Shown: positions 54,745-63,829 of the stretch, piece by piece
Layout of the letters: every line of letters starts with the position of its first letter
How positions within the stretch are numbered: position 1 is the first letter of the stretch
Source of the DNA: Pseudoduganella guangdongensis
GTDB lineage: Bacteria; Pseudomonadota; Gammaproteobacteria; Burkholderiales; Burkholderiaceae_D
Reading direction: 5' to 3'
Length of the DNA stretch: 64,000 nt
Assembly: GCF_009857475.1 (NCBI RefSeq)
Contig: NZ_WWCJ01000013.1
Span: 62,001 to 126,000, forward strand
The notes under the pieces: generated by a model
What the model was told of the DNA's origin: nothing
Database searches by the model: none
The model's input: the letters and a program-made list of their open reading frames with translations, nothing else
Program-made: the position numbers and the translations under genes

Positions 54745-55548
54745 ATGAAAAAGATTGCATTGGTTACCGGCGCTTCGTCCGGCATCGGCGAGGCGACGGC
54801 AACGCGCCTGTCGCAGGCTGGTTTCAAGGTGTACGGCACCAGCCGCCGCGGCGCCCAAGGTGGGAAACGGGCATACGAAATGCTGCCTCTGGATGTGACC
54901 AGCGACAATTCGGTGCAAACCGCAGTTGCGACAGTGATTTCCATCGAAGGGCGTATCGATTTGCTCGTCAATAATGCAGGATTCGGCGTGGCTCCCGCTG
55001 GTGCGGAAGAGAGCTCGATCGAACAGGCGCAAGCGATTTTCGACACGAACTTCTTTGGCGTGGTTCGCATGACGCGCGCCGTGCTGCCGCATATGCGGAG
55101 CAGGGGGCAGGGGCGCATTCTCCACATCGGTTCCGTGCTGGGCTTCCTTCCGATGCCTTACGGCGCCTTGTATGCGGCCAGCAAGCATGCCATCGAAGGC
55201 TACTCTGAATCGCTGGACCACGAATTGCGCAACTGGGGTATCCGCTCAATCGTGATCGAACCGGCGTACACCAAGACGCCATTCGATGCCAACCTGCTGG
55301 AGCCGGACGCCAAGCTGGAAGCCTACGGTGAAGTGCGGGACAGTGTGACGCGCCGGGTGCAGCAAGCGATGGCTGGCGCCGAAGGGCCGCTGGTGGTAGC
55401 GGAAACTGTATTGAAAGCAGCGCTGGCTAGCAAGCCAAAGCTGCGCTACACCGCAGGCGGCCTGGCCAAGCGCCTGCGCCTGTTGCGCTCGTTCGCCCCG
55501 GCCAGCCTGGTTGACGCCGGCTTGCGCAAGGATTTAAGCCTGGTCTAG
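54745..55548 (+). CDS. Short-chain dehydrogenase/reductase
   Basis: A 267-residue classical SDR. NAD(P)-binding TGASSGIG at residues 8-15, TSRR indicating NADP preference, NNAG near residue 76, catalytic Ser in IGSVLGF and the Tyr-x-x-x-Lys motif YAASKHAIEG. Start MKKIALVTG at 54745 has GAGAGGAT upstream; a longer upstream in-frame extension overlaps tetR and is not family-like. An ATGATG/CATCAT operator lies 31 bp before it. It is followed by a medium-chain reductase gene after 10 bp. Substrate unknown. Confidence 0.93.
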   Translation: MKKIALVTGASSGIGEATATRLSQAGFKVYGTSRRGAQGGKRAYEMLPLDVTSDNSVQTAVATVISIEGRIDLLVNNAGFGVAPAGAEESSIEQAQAIFDTNFFGVVRMTRAVLPHMRSRGQGRILHIGSVLGFLPMPYGALYAASKHAIEGYSESLDHELRNWGIRSIVIEPAYTKTPFDANLLEPDAKLEAYGEVRDSVTRRVQQAMAGAEGPLVVAETVLKAALASKPKLRYTAGGLAKRLRLLRSFAPASLVDAGLRKDLSLV

Positions 55549-55558
55549 GGAGATTCCG

Positions 55559-56569
55559 ATGAAAGCATTAGTTTTAAGGCGCTATGGTGGCGCGGAGAAC
55601 GTTGAATTCGCGGACCTGCCGCAGCCCACCATTAAACCGGATGAGATCCTGGTGCAGGTGTACGCCGCCGGACTTAATCCCGTCGATAACATGATTGCCG
55701 CCGGGAGCTTCAAACCGATCGTCAAGCTTCACTTGCCTGCGACCATGGGGAGCGACCTCGCCGGCGTTGTCGTGGAGGTCGGGAGCCGGGTGACCCGCTT
55801 TAAAGTCGGTGACGCGGTATTTGCCAGCACCTTTGACCTCGGCGCCGGTGCGCTCGCCGAATACGCCGCAGTGCCGGCGCACGCAGCGGCGCTTAAACCA
55901 GAGAACCTGGACTTTGTGCAGGCTGCTTCAATTCCAATGGTGGGGCTAACTTCGTGGCAGGCGTTGGTGGAACGAGCCAAACTTCAGGCAGGCCAGAAGG
56001 TCTTTGTTCCGGCAGGTGCTGGTGGTATCGGCACCTTTGCCATCCAGTTGGCGAAACTACTGGGAGCCAAGGTGGCAACGACGACCAGCACCGCCAACGT
56101 TGAATTTGTGCGTCAGCTCGGCGCGGATGAAGTGATCGACTATAAAAAGCAGCAATTCGAAGAGCAACTGCGCGGCTATGACGTCGTGCTTGGCACATTG
56201 CGCGGCGGCGAACTGGAAAAGTCGCTGCAGGTCGTCAGGCCCGGCAGCCGGATCGTTTCATTGATCGGCCCCCCGGATGCGGCATTCGCTCAACAACGCG
56301 GCATGAACTTCCTGATGAAGCGCGTGTTTGGCCTGCTGAGTTGGAAAATCACTCGAAAGGCGAAGCAGCGCGAGGCCAGCTATTCTTTTCTGTTTGTGTC
56401 TCCGGATGGCCAGCAATTGGCAAAGATCGGCGTACACCTTGCTGCATCGCGCCTGAAGCCGGTGGTCGACAAGGTGTTTCCTTTTGCCCAGGCAAAGGAC
56501 GGGCTCGCGTACCTTGCGCAAGGCAGGGCGAAAGGCAAGGTGGTTGTACAACTGGTCAATGCCCCTTAG
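55559..56569 (+). CDS. Medium-chain reductase, quinone oxidoreductase-like
   Basis: A 336-residue NADP-dependent MDR protein without structural zinc ligands. Motifs: VYAAGLNPVDNMIAAG, TMGSDLAGVVVEVGSRVTRFKVGDAVF, and nucleotide-binding GAGGIGTFAIQLAKLLGAKV at about residues 151-170. Members reduce quinones or enals; the substrate here is unknown. Co-transcribed with the SDR gene under the shared operator. Confidence 0.92.
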   Translation: MKALVLRRYGGAENVEFADLPQPTIKPDEILVQVYAAGLNPVDNMIAAGSFKPIVKLHLPATMGSDLAGVVVEVGSRVTRFKVGDAVFASTFDLGAGALAEYAAVPAHAAALKPENLDFVQAASIPMVGLTSWQALVERAKLQAGQKVFVPAGAGGIGTFAIQLAKLLGAKVATTTSTANVEFVRQLGADEVIDYKKQQFEEQLRGYDVVLGTLRGGELEKSLQVVRPGSRIVSLIGPPDAAFAQQRGMNFLMKRVFGLLSWKITRKAKQREASYSFLFVSPDGQQLAKIGVHLAASRLKPVVDKVFPFAQAKDGLAYLAQGRAKGKVVVQLVNAP

Positions 56570-56639
56570 AAAGCGGACTTGCGTAGGATACTGATTGGTA
56601 TTAAAGTTTACTGATTGGTAGATATTCGGGGAAGCGTGG

Positions 56640-56786
56640 ATGAAATATGGTTTTAAAGGAAACAAAGCTGACCTTCCCGCTAAACCATGCGCCGCCTGCG
56701 GCCGCGCCATGAGCTGGCGGCGCAAATGGGCCCAGTGCTGGGATGAGGTGAAATACTGCTCTGAACGCTGCCGCCGGCAGCGCTGA
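56640..56786 (+). CDS. DUF2256-family small zinc-binding protein
   Basis: 48 residues: MKYGFKGNKADLPAKPCAAC, then GRAMSWRRKWAQCWDEVKYC and SERCRRQR. Four cysteines in CxxC...C...C pairs and WRKKW/WDEVKYCSERCR match DUF2256, which is typically encoded next to or fused to DASH cryptochromes, as here, 4 bp before the photolyase start. Function unknown; probably a partner of the photolyase. Confidence 0.88.
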   Translation: MKYGFKGNKADLPAKPCAACGRAMSWRRKWAQCWDEVKYCSERCRRQR

Positions 56787-56790
56787 TCCT

Positions 56791-58068
56791 GTGCGAACTG
56801 TCATCTACTGTTTTCGCGACGATTTGCGCCTGCTGGACAATCCGGCCTTGCTGGCCGCCTGCCAGCAGGCCGATCGACTGCTGCCGGTATGGCTTGCGCC
56901 GCCGCCCACGCGCTCTGGCTGGGGATTTGCCAGGGTGGGTGAGCGCCGTCGCGCCTTCCGCGCCAGTGCCGCCGTTGGGCTGGATGTCGCGCTGCGCCGG
57001 TTGGGTAGCCGCCTGATCGTCCGGCAAGGGACAATGGCGCAGACCCTGCCGCAGCTGGCTGAAGCTGTCAATGCCGAGGCTGTTTACTGCGAGGAGATGG
57101 CGACGCCGGAAGAGGTCGACGAACTCGAAGCCCTGCGCAGCCGTGGATTGGTGGTCCACAGCTACTGGCAATCCACCCTGTTCGCGCCCGACACGCTGCC
57201 GTGGCAAGTCCAGGATTTACCGGACGTGTTCACCGTGTTCCGGCAGCAGATCGAACGTTGCGCTCTTGCACCAATCTTGCCCCGGGCAGTCGATGCACTG
57301 CCGCCGCTGCCAGAGGCTGCCAGGGACATTGGCAGCCTGGCACTGGAAAGCCCCAATGTGCAGGCGGACCCGCGCTCCAGTTTTCCATTTCCGCACCCTG
57401 CTTACCTGGGCACGGAAGAGGCCGCACTGGCGCATCTGGATCAATACCTGATGCGGAACCTGCCGCACAGATATAAGGCCACACGCAACGGGCTGCATGG
57501 CGTCGACTACTCCAGCAAGTTCTCGCCTTGGCTCGCCTGCGGTGCGCTATCGGTGCGCCATCTGGTGCGCCGGCTGCGGGAATTCGAAGCGGAGCAGGGC
57601 GCCAGCGAGGGCAGCTACTGGCTCTGGTTCGAGCTGCTTTGGCGCGACTACTTCAAGCTGTTGCAGCTCAAATACGGCAAGCGCCTGTATCGCGCCGGCG
57701 GCCTGCCGGGCAAGGCGGCCCCGCGGCATGACGAGCAAGCCTTCCAACGTTGGCGCTCTGGCGCCACCGGACAGCCGTTGGTGGATGCCGGCATGCGCGA
57801 ACTGGCGGCCACCGGCTACCTGGGCAATCGTATGCGCCAGATCGTGGCCGGCTACCTGATTCACGATCTGCAATGCGATTGGCGTGCCGGCGCGGCCTGG
57901 TTCGAATCGGCGCTGATAGATTACGACTGCAGCCTTAACCACGGCAACTGGCTTTACATTGCCGGGCTGGGAACCGATCCGCGCGGCGGTCGGCGCTTTA
58001 ACCTGGAAAAACAGGCTGCCGAGCACGATGCCGATGGCTCCTACCGCATGTTGTGGGGTGCCGCGTGA
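56791..58068 (+). CDS. DASH-family cryptochrome / photolyase
   Basis: A 425-residue cryptochrome. N-terminal photolyase domain: IYCFRDDLRLLDNPALL and QATLFAPDTLPW-like SYWQSTLFAPDTLPWQ. FAD-binding domain from about residue 225: DYSSKFSPWLACGALS, SYWLWFELLWRDYFKLL, TGQPLVDAGMREL, GYLGNRMRQIVAGYL and YDCSLNHGNWLY are the DASH pattern. It binds FAD and a pterin antenna and repairs single-stranded cyclobutane dimers or signals blue light. GTG start at 56791; stop overlaps the TIGR02450 gene by 4 bp (GTGA). Confidence 0.94.
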   Translation: MRTVIYCFRDDLRLLDNPALLAACQQADRLLPVWLAPPPTRSGWGFARVGERRRAFRASAAVGLDVALRRLGSRLIVRQGTMAQTLPQLAEAVNAEAVYCEEMATPEEVDELEALRSRGLVVHSYWQSTLFAPDTLPWQVQDLPDVFTVFRQQIERCALAPILPRAVDALPPLPEAARDIGSLALESPNVQADPRSSFPFPHPAYLGTEEAALAHLDQYLMRNLPHRYKATRNGLHGVDYSSKFSPWLACGALSVRHLVRRLREFEAEQGASEGSYWLWFELLWRDYFKLLQLKYGKRLYRAGGLPGKAAPRHDEQAFQRWRSGATGQPLVDAGMRELAATGYLGNRMRQIVAGYLIHDLQCDWRAGAAWFESALIDYDCSLNHGNWLYIAGLGTDPRGGRRFNLEKQAAEHDADGSYRMLWGAA

Positions 58069-58289
58069 GCCTCAAACTCAATCCGCGCAAGCTCTTGTTG
58101 AGCAAGTGGACGGCGCTGCAGCCGCAACACAAGGAAAAGCACTTCCTGGTGGTGCGCGTGCTGCTGCCTGACGATCCGCAGGCGCCGGTCACCGAGGTCG
58201 AGCTGGAGGCGGTTCATAGCCGTCGCAGCCGCATCATCCCCTGGAAAACGCTGACCGATGCCGAAAGTTGGCGGCAAGGCTGGCACTGA
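58065..58289 (+). CDS. TIGR02450-family Trp-rich protein
   Basis: About 74 residues: LNPRKLLLSKWTALQPQHKE, KHFLVVRVLLPD, then EAVHSRRSRIIPWKTL and WRQGWH. This matches the small TIGR02450 family often found beside photolyases. The GTG start overlaps the cryptochrome TGA, so translation is coupled. Function unknown. Confidence 0.85.
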   Translation: MSLKLNPRKLLLSKWTALQPQHKEKHFLVVRVLLPDDPQAPVTEVELEAVHSRRSRIIPWKTLTDAESWRQGWH

Positions 58290-58317
58290 TCTCTTCTTTA
58301 ATAGAAAACGTAACTCC

Positions 58318-59295
58318 ATGAGTACTTCCATCGCCATCATCGGGGCCGGTATTGCCGGCCTTTCCTGCGCTTCCGCCCTGAGTGCTGCCGGACATCATGT
58401 CGTAGTCTTCGACAAAGCGCGCGGACCGGGCGGCCGCCTGTGCACTTGTCGCGGCGATGACTGGCAGGCCGATCACGGGGCGCAGTACTTTACCGCCCGT
58501 CACGCACTCTTCCAGCGGGAAGTGGCGCGCTGGGTCGAGAGCGGCGTGGTGGCCCCCTGGCAGCTAACGCCGGCGGTACTCGGTAGTGAGCGCAACCCGT
58601 TGCCTGAGGCACCCGTGCGTTACGTCGGTGTGCCGGGCATGTCTGCGCTCGGGAAAGCGCTGGCGAGCGGGCTGGATGTTCGCACCGGTTACACGATCCA
58701 GCAACCGGTTCGTCAGGCGGATGGTTGGCGCCTGAGTAGTGCCGAGCACGGCGCGCTTGATGCTGTCTATAACCAGATTGTGGTGGCTGTCCCGGCACCT
58801 CAGGCGGCTGCCCTGTTGGCACAGGCCGCCCCTGCGCTGTCCACCATGGCCGCGGCGCAAAACATGGAGCCCTGCTGGACCGTGATCGCCCAGTTGGCGG
58901 AACCGGCCCAGTTTGGATTCGATGCGGCTTTTGTGAATGGTGGCCCGCTACGCTGGATAGCCCGCAACAACAGTAAGCCGGGCCGCAGCGGGCAGGAGTG
59001 CTGGGTCTTGCAAGCGAGTGAGCAATGGAGCGCGCAACATATCGAGCATGACGCCGCCGATGTGACGGAGGCATTGTTCACGGCGTTTCGCCAGCTGGGT
59101 GGGCCGACCGCCGTTGCAGTCCGCACCCACCGTTGGCGCTACGCAAATTGCGTGGCCGATCAAATCGGCAGTGTGTGGGATGCGAGTCTGGGCATGGGAC
59201 TATGCGGCGACTGGCTGCAAGGCGGCAGGGTGGAAGGCGCCTGGCTCAGTGGCCGTCATCTCGCCCATCAAATGCTGGAACGTCGCCTTGCGTGA
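58318..59295 (+). CDS. FAD-dependent oxidoreductase (amine-oxidase-like)
   Basis: A 325-residue flavoprotein. Dinucleotide motif IAIIGAGIAGLSCASALS at residues 5-22, VFDKARGPGGRLCTCR, and the C-terminal FAD motif GLCGDWLQGGRVEGAWLSG. It resembles renalase-like/amine-oxidase proteins encoded with photolyase genes. Start at ATG 58318; the preceding in-frame stretch overlaps the TIGR02450 gene. Last gene of the light-repair operon. Substrate unknown. Confidence 0.88.
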   Translation: MSTSIAIIGAGIAGLSCASALSAAGHHVVVFDKARGPGGRLCTCRGDDWQADHGAQYFTARHALFQREVARWVESGVVAPWQLTPAVLGSERNPLPEAPVRYVGVPGMSALGKALASGLDVRTGYTIQQPVRQADGWRLSSAEHGALDAVYNQIVVAVPAPQAAALLAQAAPALSTMAAAQNMEPCWTVIAQLAEPAQFGFDAAFVNGGPLRWIARNNSKPGRSGQECWVLQASEQWSAQHIEHDAADVTEALFTAFRQLGGPTAVAVRTHRWRYANCVADQIGSVWDASLGMGLCGDWLQGGRVEGAWLSGRHLAHQMLERRLA

Positions 59296-59325
59296 GTGAT
59301 GGCGCGCGCTGCGCGCCGCACCAGC

Positions 59326-60642
59326 TCAGGCGTGTTCCGGATTGTCGCTTGGCACCAGCTCCAGCGGCCGCGGGCTGGCCAGCACTTTGTCGATGCGCAG
59401 GCCATCCAGGTCCACCACTTCAAATTCCCAGCCTTGCCAGGAGCAGGTGTCGCCGGTGCGTGGGATATTGCCCAGCAAGAGCATCAGCATGCCGCTTAAG
59501 GTGTTGTAGCGGCCGCGCTCTTCCTCCGGCACGTTCTGCATGCCGAGCCGGTCCTTCAGCTCGGGAATCGGGATCAGGCCGTCCAGCAGCCAGGAACCGT
59601 CGTTGCGCGCGACGGCCCAGGCATCCTCCGGGTGCGGGGTCTTGAATTCGCCGGTGATCGCTTCCAGCACGTCCTGCAAGGTGACGATGCCCAGCACTTC
59701 GCCATACTCGTCAACGATAAAGGCCAGGTGCGCGCCGGATTGCTTGAAGTGTTCGAGCAGCTCCATGCCGGTCAGGCTTTCGGGGACGAAGACCGGTTGC
59801 TGCAATTGCACGGCCAGGTCCAGCGTGCCGCCGCTCAGGGATTGCGCCAGCATCTGGCGCGCGCTGGCGACGCCCACCACATGGTGCCAGCCGCCTTTCA
59901 GTACCGGGAAGCGCGAATGCTGGCACTGGTGGAAGCGCGCCATATTCACGCTCAATTCTTCTTCGACGTCGAAGTAGATCACGTCGCCGCGCGGGATCAT
60001 GAAGGAGGCGATCTGGCGGTCGTCCAGGCGGAACACGTTGCGCACCATCTGGTGCTCCTGCTCTTCGATGACGCCGGAGTCGGAGCCTTCTTCCAGCATC
60101 AGGTGCAGTTCTTCTTCCGTGATCGCTTGCGGGCCGGTCTGGCGCACGCCCATGATGCGCAGCACCAGCTGGGTCGATCCCGAAAGCAGGCGCACAAAGG
60201 GCTTGGCGATGCCGGCCAGCACCAGCATCGGCCGTGACACCAGGCGCGCCAGCGGCTCGGGATTGAGCTGGCCCAGGCGTTTGGGCACGAGTTCGCCCAC
60301 GACGATGGAGAAGTAGGTGATGGTGATAACGACCAGCACCGTGGCAAAGTTGTCGGACCAGGCAGTGGGTACGCCGAGCGAGATCAGCCACTGCGCGAAG
60401 GGCCGCGCCAGCGTGGCCTCGCCGACAATACCGTTCAGGACGCCGATCGAGGTAATGCCGATCTGCACGGTGGAGAGGAATTTGTTCGGGTCTTCGCCCA
60501 GTTGCAGCGCCGCCTGCGCGGCGTGGTCGCCGCTTTCCGCAAGTTTGCTGAGGCGCGCTTTGCGCGCGGTCATCAGCGCGACTTCCGACATGGCGAACAG
60601 GCCGTTCAGTAGAATCAGGCCGAAAAGAATGGCAATTTCCAT
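59326..60642 (-). CDS. CNNM/CorC-HlyC-type membrane protein with CBS domains
   Basis: A 438-residue protein. Residues about 1-195 are a DUF21/CNNM transmembrane region: ILFGLILLNGLFAMSEVALMTARKARL and LVPKRLGQLNPEPLARLVSRPM. Two CBS domains follow (MIPRGDVIYFDVEEEL; HLAFIVDEYGEVLGIVTLQDVLE) and a CorC_HlyC domain ends it (DGLIPIPELKDRLG ... WEFEVVDLDGLRIDKVL). The family is linked to Mg2+/Co2+ efflux or envelope integrity; hemolysin annotation is historical. It is transcribed alone. Confidence 0.93.
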   Translation of the reverse strand: MEIAILFGLILLNGLFAMSEVALMTARKARLSKLAESGDHAAQAALQLGEDPNKFLSTVQIGITSIGVLNGIVGEATLARPFAQWLISLGVPTAWSDNFATVLVVITITYFSIVVGELVPKRLGQLNPEPLARLVSRPMLVLAGIAKPFVRLLSGSTQLVLRIMGVRQTGPQAITEEELHLMLEEGSDSGVIEEQEHQMVRNVFRLDDRQIASFMIPRGDVIYFDVEEELSVNMARFHQCQHSRFPVLKGGWHHVVGVASARQMLAQSLSGGTLDLAVQLQQPVFVPESLTGMELLEHFKQSGAHLAFIVDEYGEVLGIVTLQDVLEAITGEFKTPHPEDAWAVARNDGSWLLDGLIPIPELKDRLGMQNVPEEERGRYNTLSGMLMLLLGNIPRTGDTCSWQGWEFEVVDLDGLRIDKVLASPRPLELVPSDNPEHA

Positions 60643-60805
60643 TGAGGTCCCCTTAAACGCCCGGACCAGTGCGCAGCAAGGCGCTCATGGCAGGAGTGGT
60701 GGCGTGCGGGGTAATGCTGGCATAACTGCAGCAGGGTGAGGGAGACATAGACCGCGTGGTAGTTGAGAAGAGGCTATTGTAGCTGACTTCGCCGAAGCGC
60801 CTGCT

Positions 60806-60827
60806 GACAGGGGCCTTGGCCCCTGTC
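60806..60827. terminator. Strong hairpin between the TonB receptor and CorC-like genes
   Basis: GACAGGGGCC (60806-60815) and GGCCCCTGTC (60818-60827) are perfect 10-bp arms with a 2-base TT gap. GTCCGC/GCGGAC (60825-60843) can form a second hairpin. There is no T run, so termination is plausible but may be Rho-dependent. Confidence 0.5.
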
Positions 60828-60870
60828 CGCCCTGCCTGCGGACAGGACAGGGCGCCGCGGGGGCTAAGGA

Positions 60871-63624
60871 TCAGAACTTGTACTGCAGGTGGGCAAACAT
60901 CGAACGGCCGCGCGGATCGCCATAGGTCGGGTCCCACGTCACTTCAAAGTAGCGCGACTGGTTGGTGAATGGCGGCGGCGTGTCGAACACGTTGATCACG
61001 CCGCCGCGCAGCTTGAGGTTCTTGGTGAACGCATAGCTGCCCGTCAGGTCCCACAGCGAATAGGCCTTCACGTCGCGGTCGTTCCAGCCGGGATCGGCCA
61101 GCCCCGGAATGTTCTGGTCCTCGTAGCTGGAGAGGAAAGTGTGGCCCAGGCTGAGGTTGAGCGGGCCACGGTCCCAGTCGAGATTGAGCTTGTGGCGCCA
61201 GCGCTGCACGGCCTTGTCGTCGCGGAAGACGCCCAGGCCGTTCGCCATCGGCGAGTTCGGATCGGACTGGAACTTGTACCGGGTGATCAGGGTGCCGTTC
61301 AGGCTGGCGCTGAAGCGGCCCGCCGACGTGGCGTCGCCGCGCCAGTTCAGGGCGATATCCAGGCCGGAAGTATTGAGCTTGCCGCGATTCTCCTTCTTGA
61401 ACTGCAGGAAGGAGACGAAGCCATCTTCGTCCCGCACCACGATCTCCGGATCGTTGTAGTAGACCGGGTTGTCGAACACGGTCTGCTCGCCGATCTCGGA
61501 AATGATGTCGGTCTTGCGGATGATCCAGAAGTCGAGGCTGGCATTCCAGTTCCTGTTCGGTTCCAGCACCACGCCAGCCGAGAACTGCTTCGATTTTTCC
61601 GGCTTCAGCTGCGGGTTGCCGTAGCGGTCCAGGTCGAACTGCGCCACTTCGCCCGAGACCGGGTCTTTCACGAAGCTGGCCGTGGTGCCCGAACGCACCG
61701 GCAGGAATAGTTCCGCAATCGACGGCGCGCGGAAGCCGGTGCCATAGGAGGCGCGCCCCAGCACTTCCTTGCTCGGGCGGTAGCTGAGCGCGACCTTGGG
61801 ATTGGTGGTGCTCAACCTGGGCGTGGTGAGCTTGGTCAGCGGATCATGCACACCCTTATAACGGTCGTGGCGAATGGCGAACTGGGCCTCCCATTGCTTG
61901 CTGAACGGCGCATTGATCTCGGTATAGAAACCGGCGATGTCGCGCGAGTTGGAGGAGTCGGCCAGCAACTCGTCGGAGCTGGCGCGGTCGCCTTGCACGT
62001 CGTTGGTGCGCAGCGCGTCGGTGGCGCTGAACTCCGTCTTCTCGCGCCGGAACTCGGCGCCCACCGCCAGCATGGCATCGCCACCGCCCAGGGCCATCAG
62101 TTTGCGTGTCAGCTTGCCATCGACGCTGTCGCTGGTGCCCTTTGACATGCGGGCGGCGTCGCGGATCTTGATGGAATCCATGAACTTGCGGCCGGCGTCG
62201 CTGGTGGCCACGACAAACGGGTTGTACGCGCCGCTGGCAATGCCGGCCAGCAGCTTGCTGCGCGACACCCAGCCGTCGATGTCCAGGTCGGTGGCTTTGT
62301 TGACGCTGTGGTTGTAGGCCGTATCGTATTCCCAGTCGCCCACTTTGCCGGTGGCGCCCAGCACCAGGCGCGAGGCTTTGCTGGTCACCTCGGAGGTGCG
62401 GCGGCCCGCGTCTGACAGGCGGAAGCGGAAGTTGACCGGGGTGGTGATGCCGGTTTTGGCTTGCAGGTCGGCCGGCAGGAAGATGCCGGTGCTGGTGCCG
62501 TTGATGGCGCCGGAGGTGGCGGGCGAGGCGGCATAGCTGGTCTCGGCTTTGCTAAGCAGGACTTCAGCAAACACCTGGTGGTCCTCGGCCACCTGCACGG
62601 TGCCGCGGCCGATAAAGCTTTGCTTCTTGGCGTCGGGATAGACTTCCGAGTCGCCCATATAGTTGAAGTTACAGCCCTCCGTGCCGCCGGGGCCGAGCGG
62701 ACGCACCACGTTCGGGCTGCCGTTCACGCAAGAGTCCTTGCCGAAGTTGACGCGCCGGGCGGGCGACGGCACCCAGGTGCCGCCAGGGCCGGAACCCTTC
62801 AGGTAGCCCGATTGGTTCAGGGTCGCCAGCTGGGCGCTGGTCAGGTCGACATTGGCCGGGAAGGAGTAGCTGGACAGCTGTGGCGACAGGCGGTCGGGCA
62901 GGCTGTATTCCTGCATGAACTTGCGCTGTGAGCTGGCCAGGCGGTCGGTCTCCTGCAGGTCGAGCGCGCCGAACACATTGAAACGGTCGGTGCTCAAGCT
63001 GCCAATGCCGCCGGACAGCGTGGCCGACTTTTTGCCGCCGCCGCCTTCGTCCGTGCGCAGGGCATACACGCTGGCTTCGCCGCCCTGGTAATCCTTGCGG
63101 GTGATGAAGTTGATGACGCCGCCCATGGCGTCGGTGCCATAAATGGCCGAGGCGCCGTCCTTGAGCACCTCCACGTGCTGGATGGCGCCGGCGGGGATGT
63201 TGTTCAGGTCGACGCCGGAGTTGTCGCCCGGGCTGGCGAAGTTGGCCATGCGGCGGCCGTTCAACAGCACCAGCGTGCTGGAAACACCCAGGCCGCGCAG
63301 GTTGGCACCGTTGAAGCCGCGCTGGCCACCCATCACATCGCTGACGCTGGCGGCGTCGGTCAGGCCGCCCACATTCGAGGAGATCTTTTGCAGCAGTTCG
63401 GCAGCCGTGGTCACGCCAGCTTTCTCGATATCTTCGCGCTTGATGATTTCGACTGGCAGCGCTGCCTCGCCTTCGATGCGCTTGATACTGGAGCCGGTGA
63501 TTTCCACGCGCGGCATGGTTTGCGCGTAAGCGCTCAAACTCATGCCGCCCAGCGCCAGTAGCACCGCACGGGCGCAGTGGGTGCGGCGGAATGCCGATGC
63601 CTTGTGCTTGCCAGGTATATTCAT
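60871..63624 (-). CDS. TonB-dependent receptor
   Basis: A 917-residue outer-membrane receptor. Signal peptide about residues 1-35 ending SAYAQ; plug domain begins TMPRVEITGSSIKRIEGEA, with LNGRRMANFAS and VEVLKDGASAIYGTDAMGGVINF; the barrel ends GRSMFAHLQYKF with terminal Phe. The GSSIKR-type plug is common in receptors of plant-matter and peptide-scavenging bacteria. GAGGA lies nine bases before ATG 63624. It is divergent from a cyanophycinase-like gene 205 bp away, which suggests uptake of a peptide product or polymer fragment; substrate unproven. Confidence 0.95.
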   Translation of the reverse strand: MNIPGKHKASAFRRTHCARAVLLALGGMSLSAYAQTMPRVEITGSSIKRIEGEAALPVEIIKREDIEKAGVTTAAELLQKISSNVGGLTDAASVSDVMGGQRGFNGANLRGLGVSSTLVLLNGRRMANFASPGDNSGVDLNNIPAGAIQHVEVLKDGASAIYGTDAMGGVINFITRKDYQGGEASVYALRTDEGGGGKKSATLSGGIGSLSTDRFNVFGALDLQETDRLASSQRKFMQEYSLPDRLSPQLSSYSFPANVDLTSAQLATLNQSGYLKGSGPGGTWVPSPARRVNFGKDSCVNGSPNVVRPLGPGGTEGCNFNYMGDSEVYPDAKKQSFIGRGTVQVAEDHQVFAEVLLSKAETSYAASPATSGAINGTSTGIFLPADLQAKTGITTPVNFRFRLSDAGRRTSEVTSKASRLVLGATGKVGDWEYDTAYNHSVNKATDLDIDGWVSRSKLLAGIASGAYNPFVVATSDAGRKFMDSIKIRDAARMSKGTSDSVDGKLTRKLMALGGGDAMLAVGAEFRREKTEFSATDALRTNDVQGDRASSDELLADSSNSRDIAGFYTEINAPFSKQWEAQFAIRHDRYKGVHDPLTKLTTPRLSTTNPKVALSYRPSKEVLGRASYGTGFRAPSIAELFLPVRSGTTASFVKDPVSGEVAQFDLDRYGNPQLKPEKSKQFSAGVVLEPNRNWNASLDFWIIRKTDIISEIGEQTVFDNPVYYNDPEIVVRDEDGFVSFLQFKKENRGKLNTSGLDIALNWRGDATSAGRFSASLNGTLITRYKFQSDPNSPMANGLGVFRDDKAVQRWRHKLNLDWDRGPLNLSLGHTFLSSYEDQNIPGLADPGWNDRDVKAYSLWDLTGSYAFTKNLKLRGGVINVFDTPPPFTNQSRYFEVTWDPTYGDPRGRSMFAHLQYKF

Positions 63625-63829
63625 GCGAACCGTCCTCTAGAGTGGGTATTCATACGCAAGCGGCTCGGCCGCTGCGGGGCGTTTTTGGAACTGTTTCAGT
63701 GTATGCAAGTTTGTGCCGCTGGCGCGCGCCGGAACTTGCATGTTGAGGCCAACTGTTGCGGACTTTCCACAACGCGCCCCGGGTCTGGCACCATAGGGGG
63801 CAATTCCATGGTGATGAAGGAGCGCTGGC

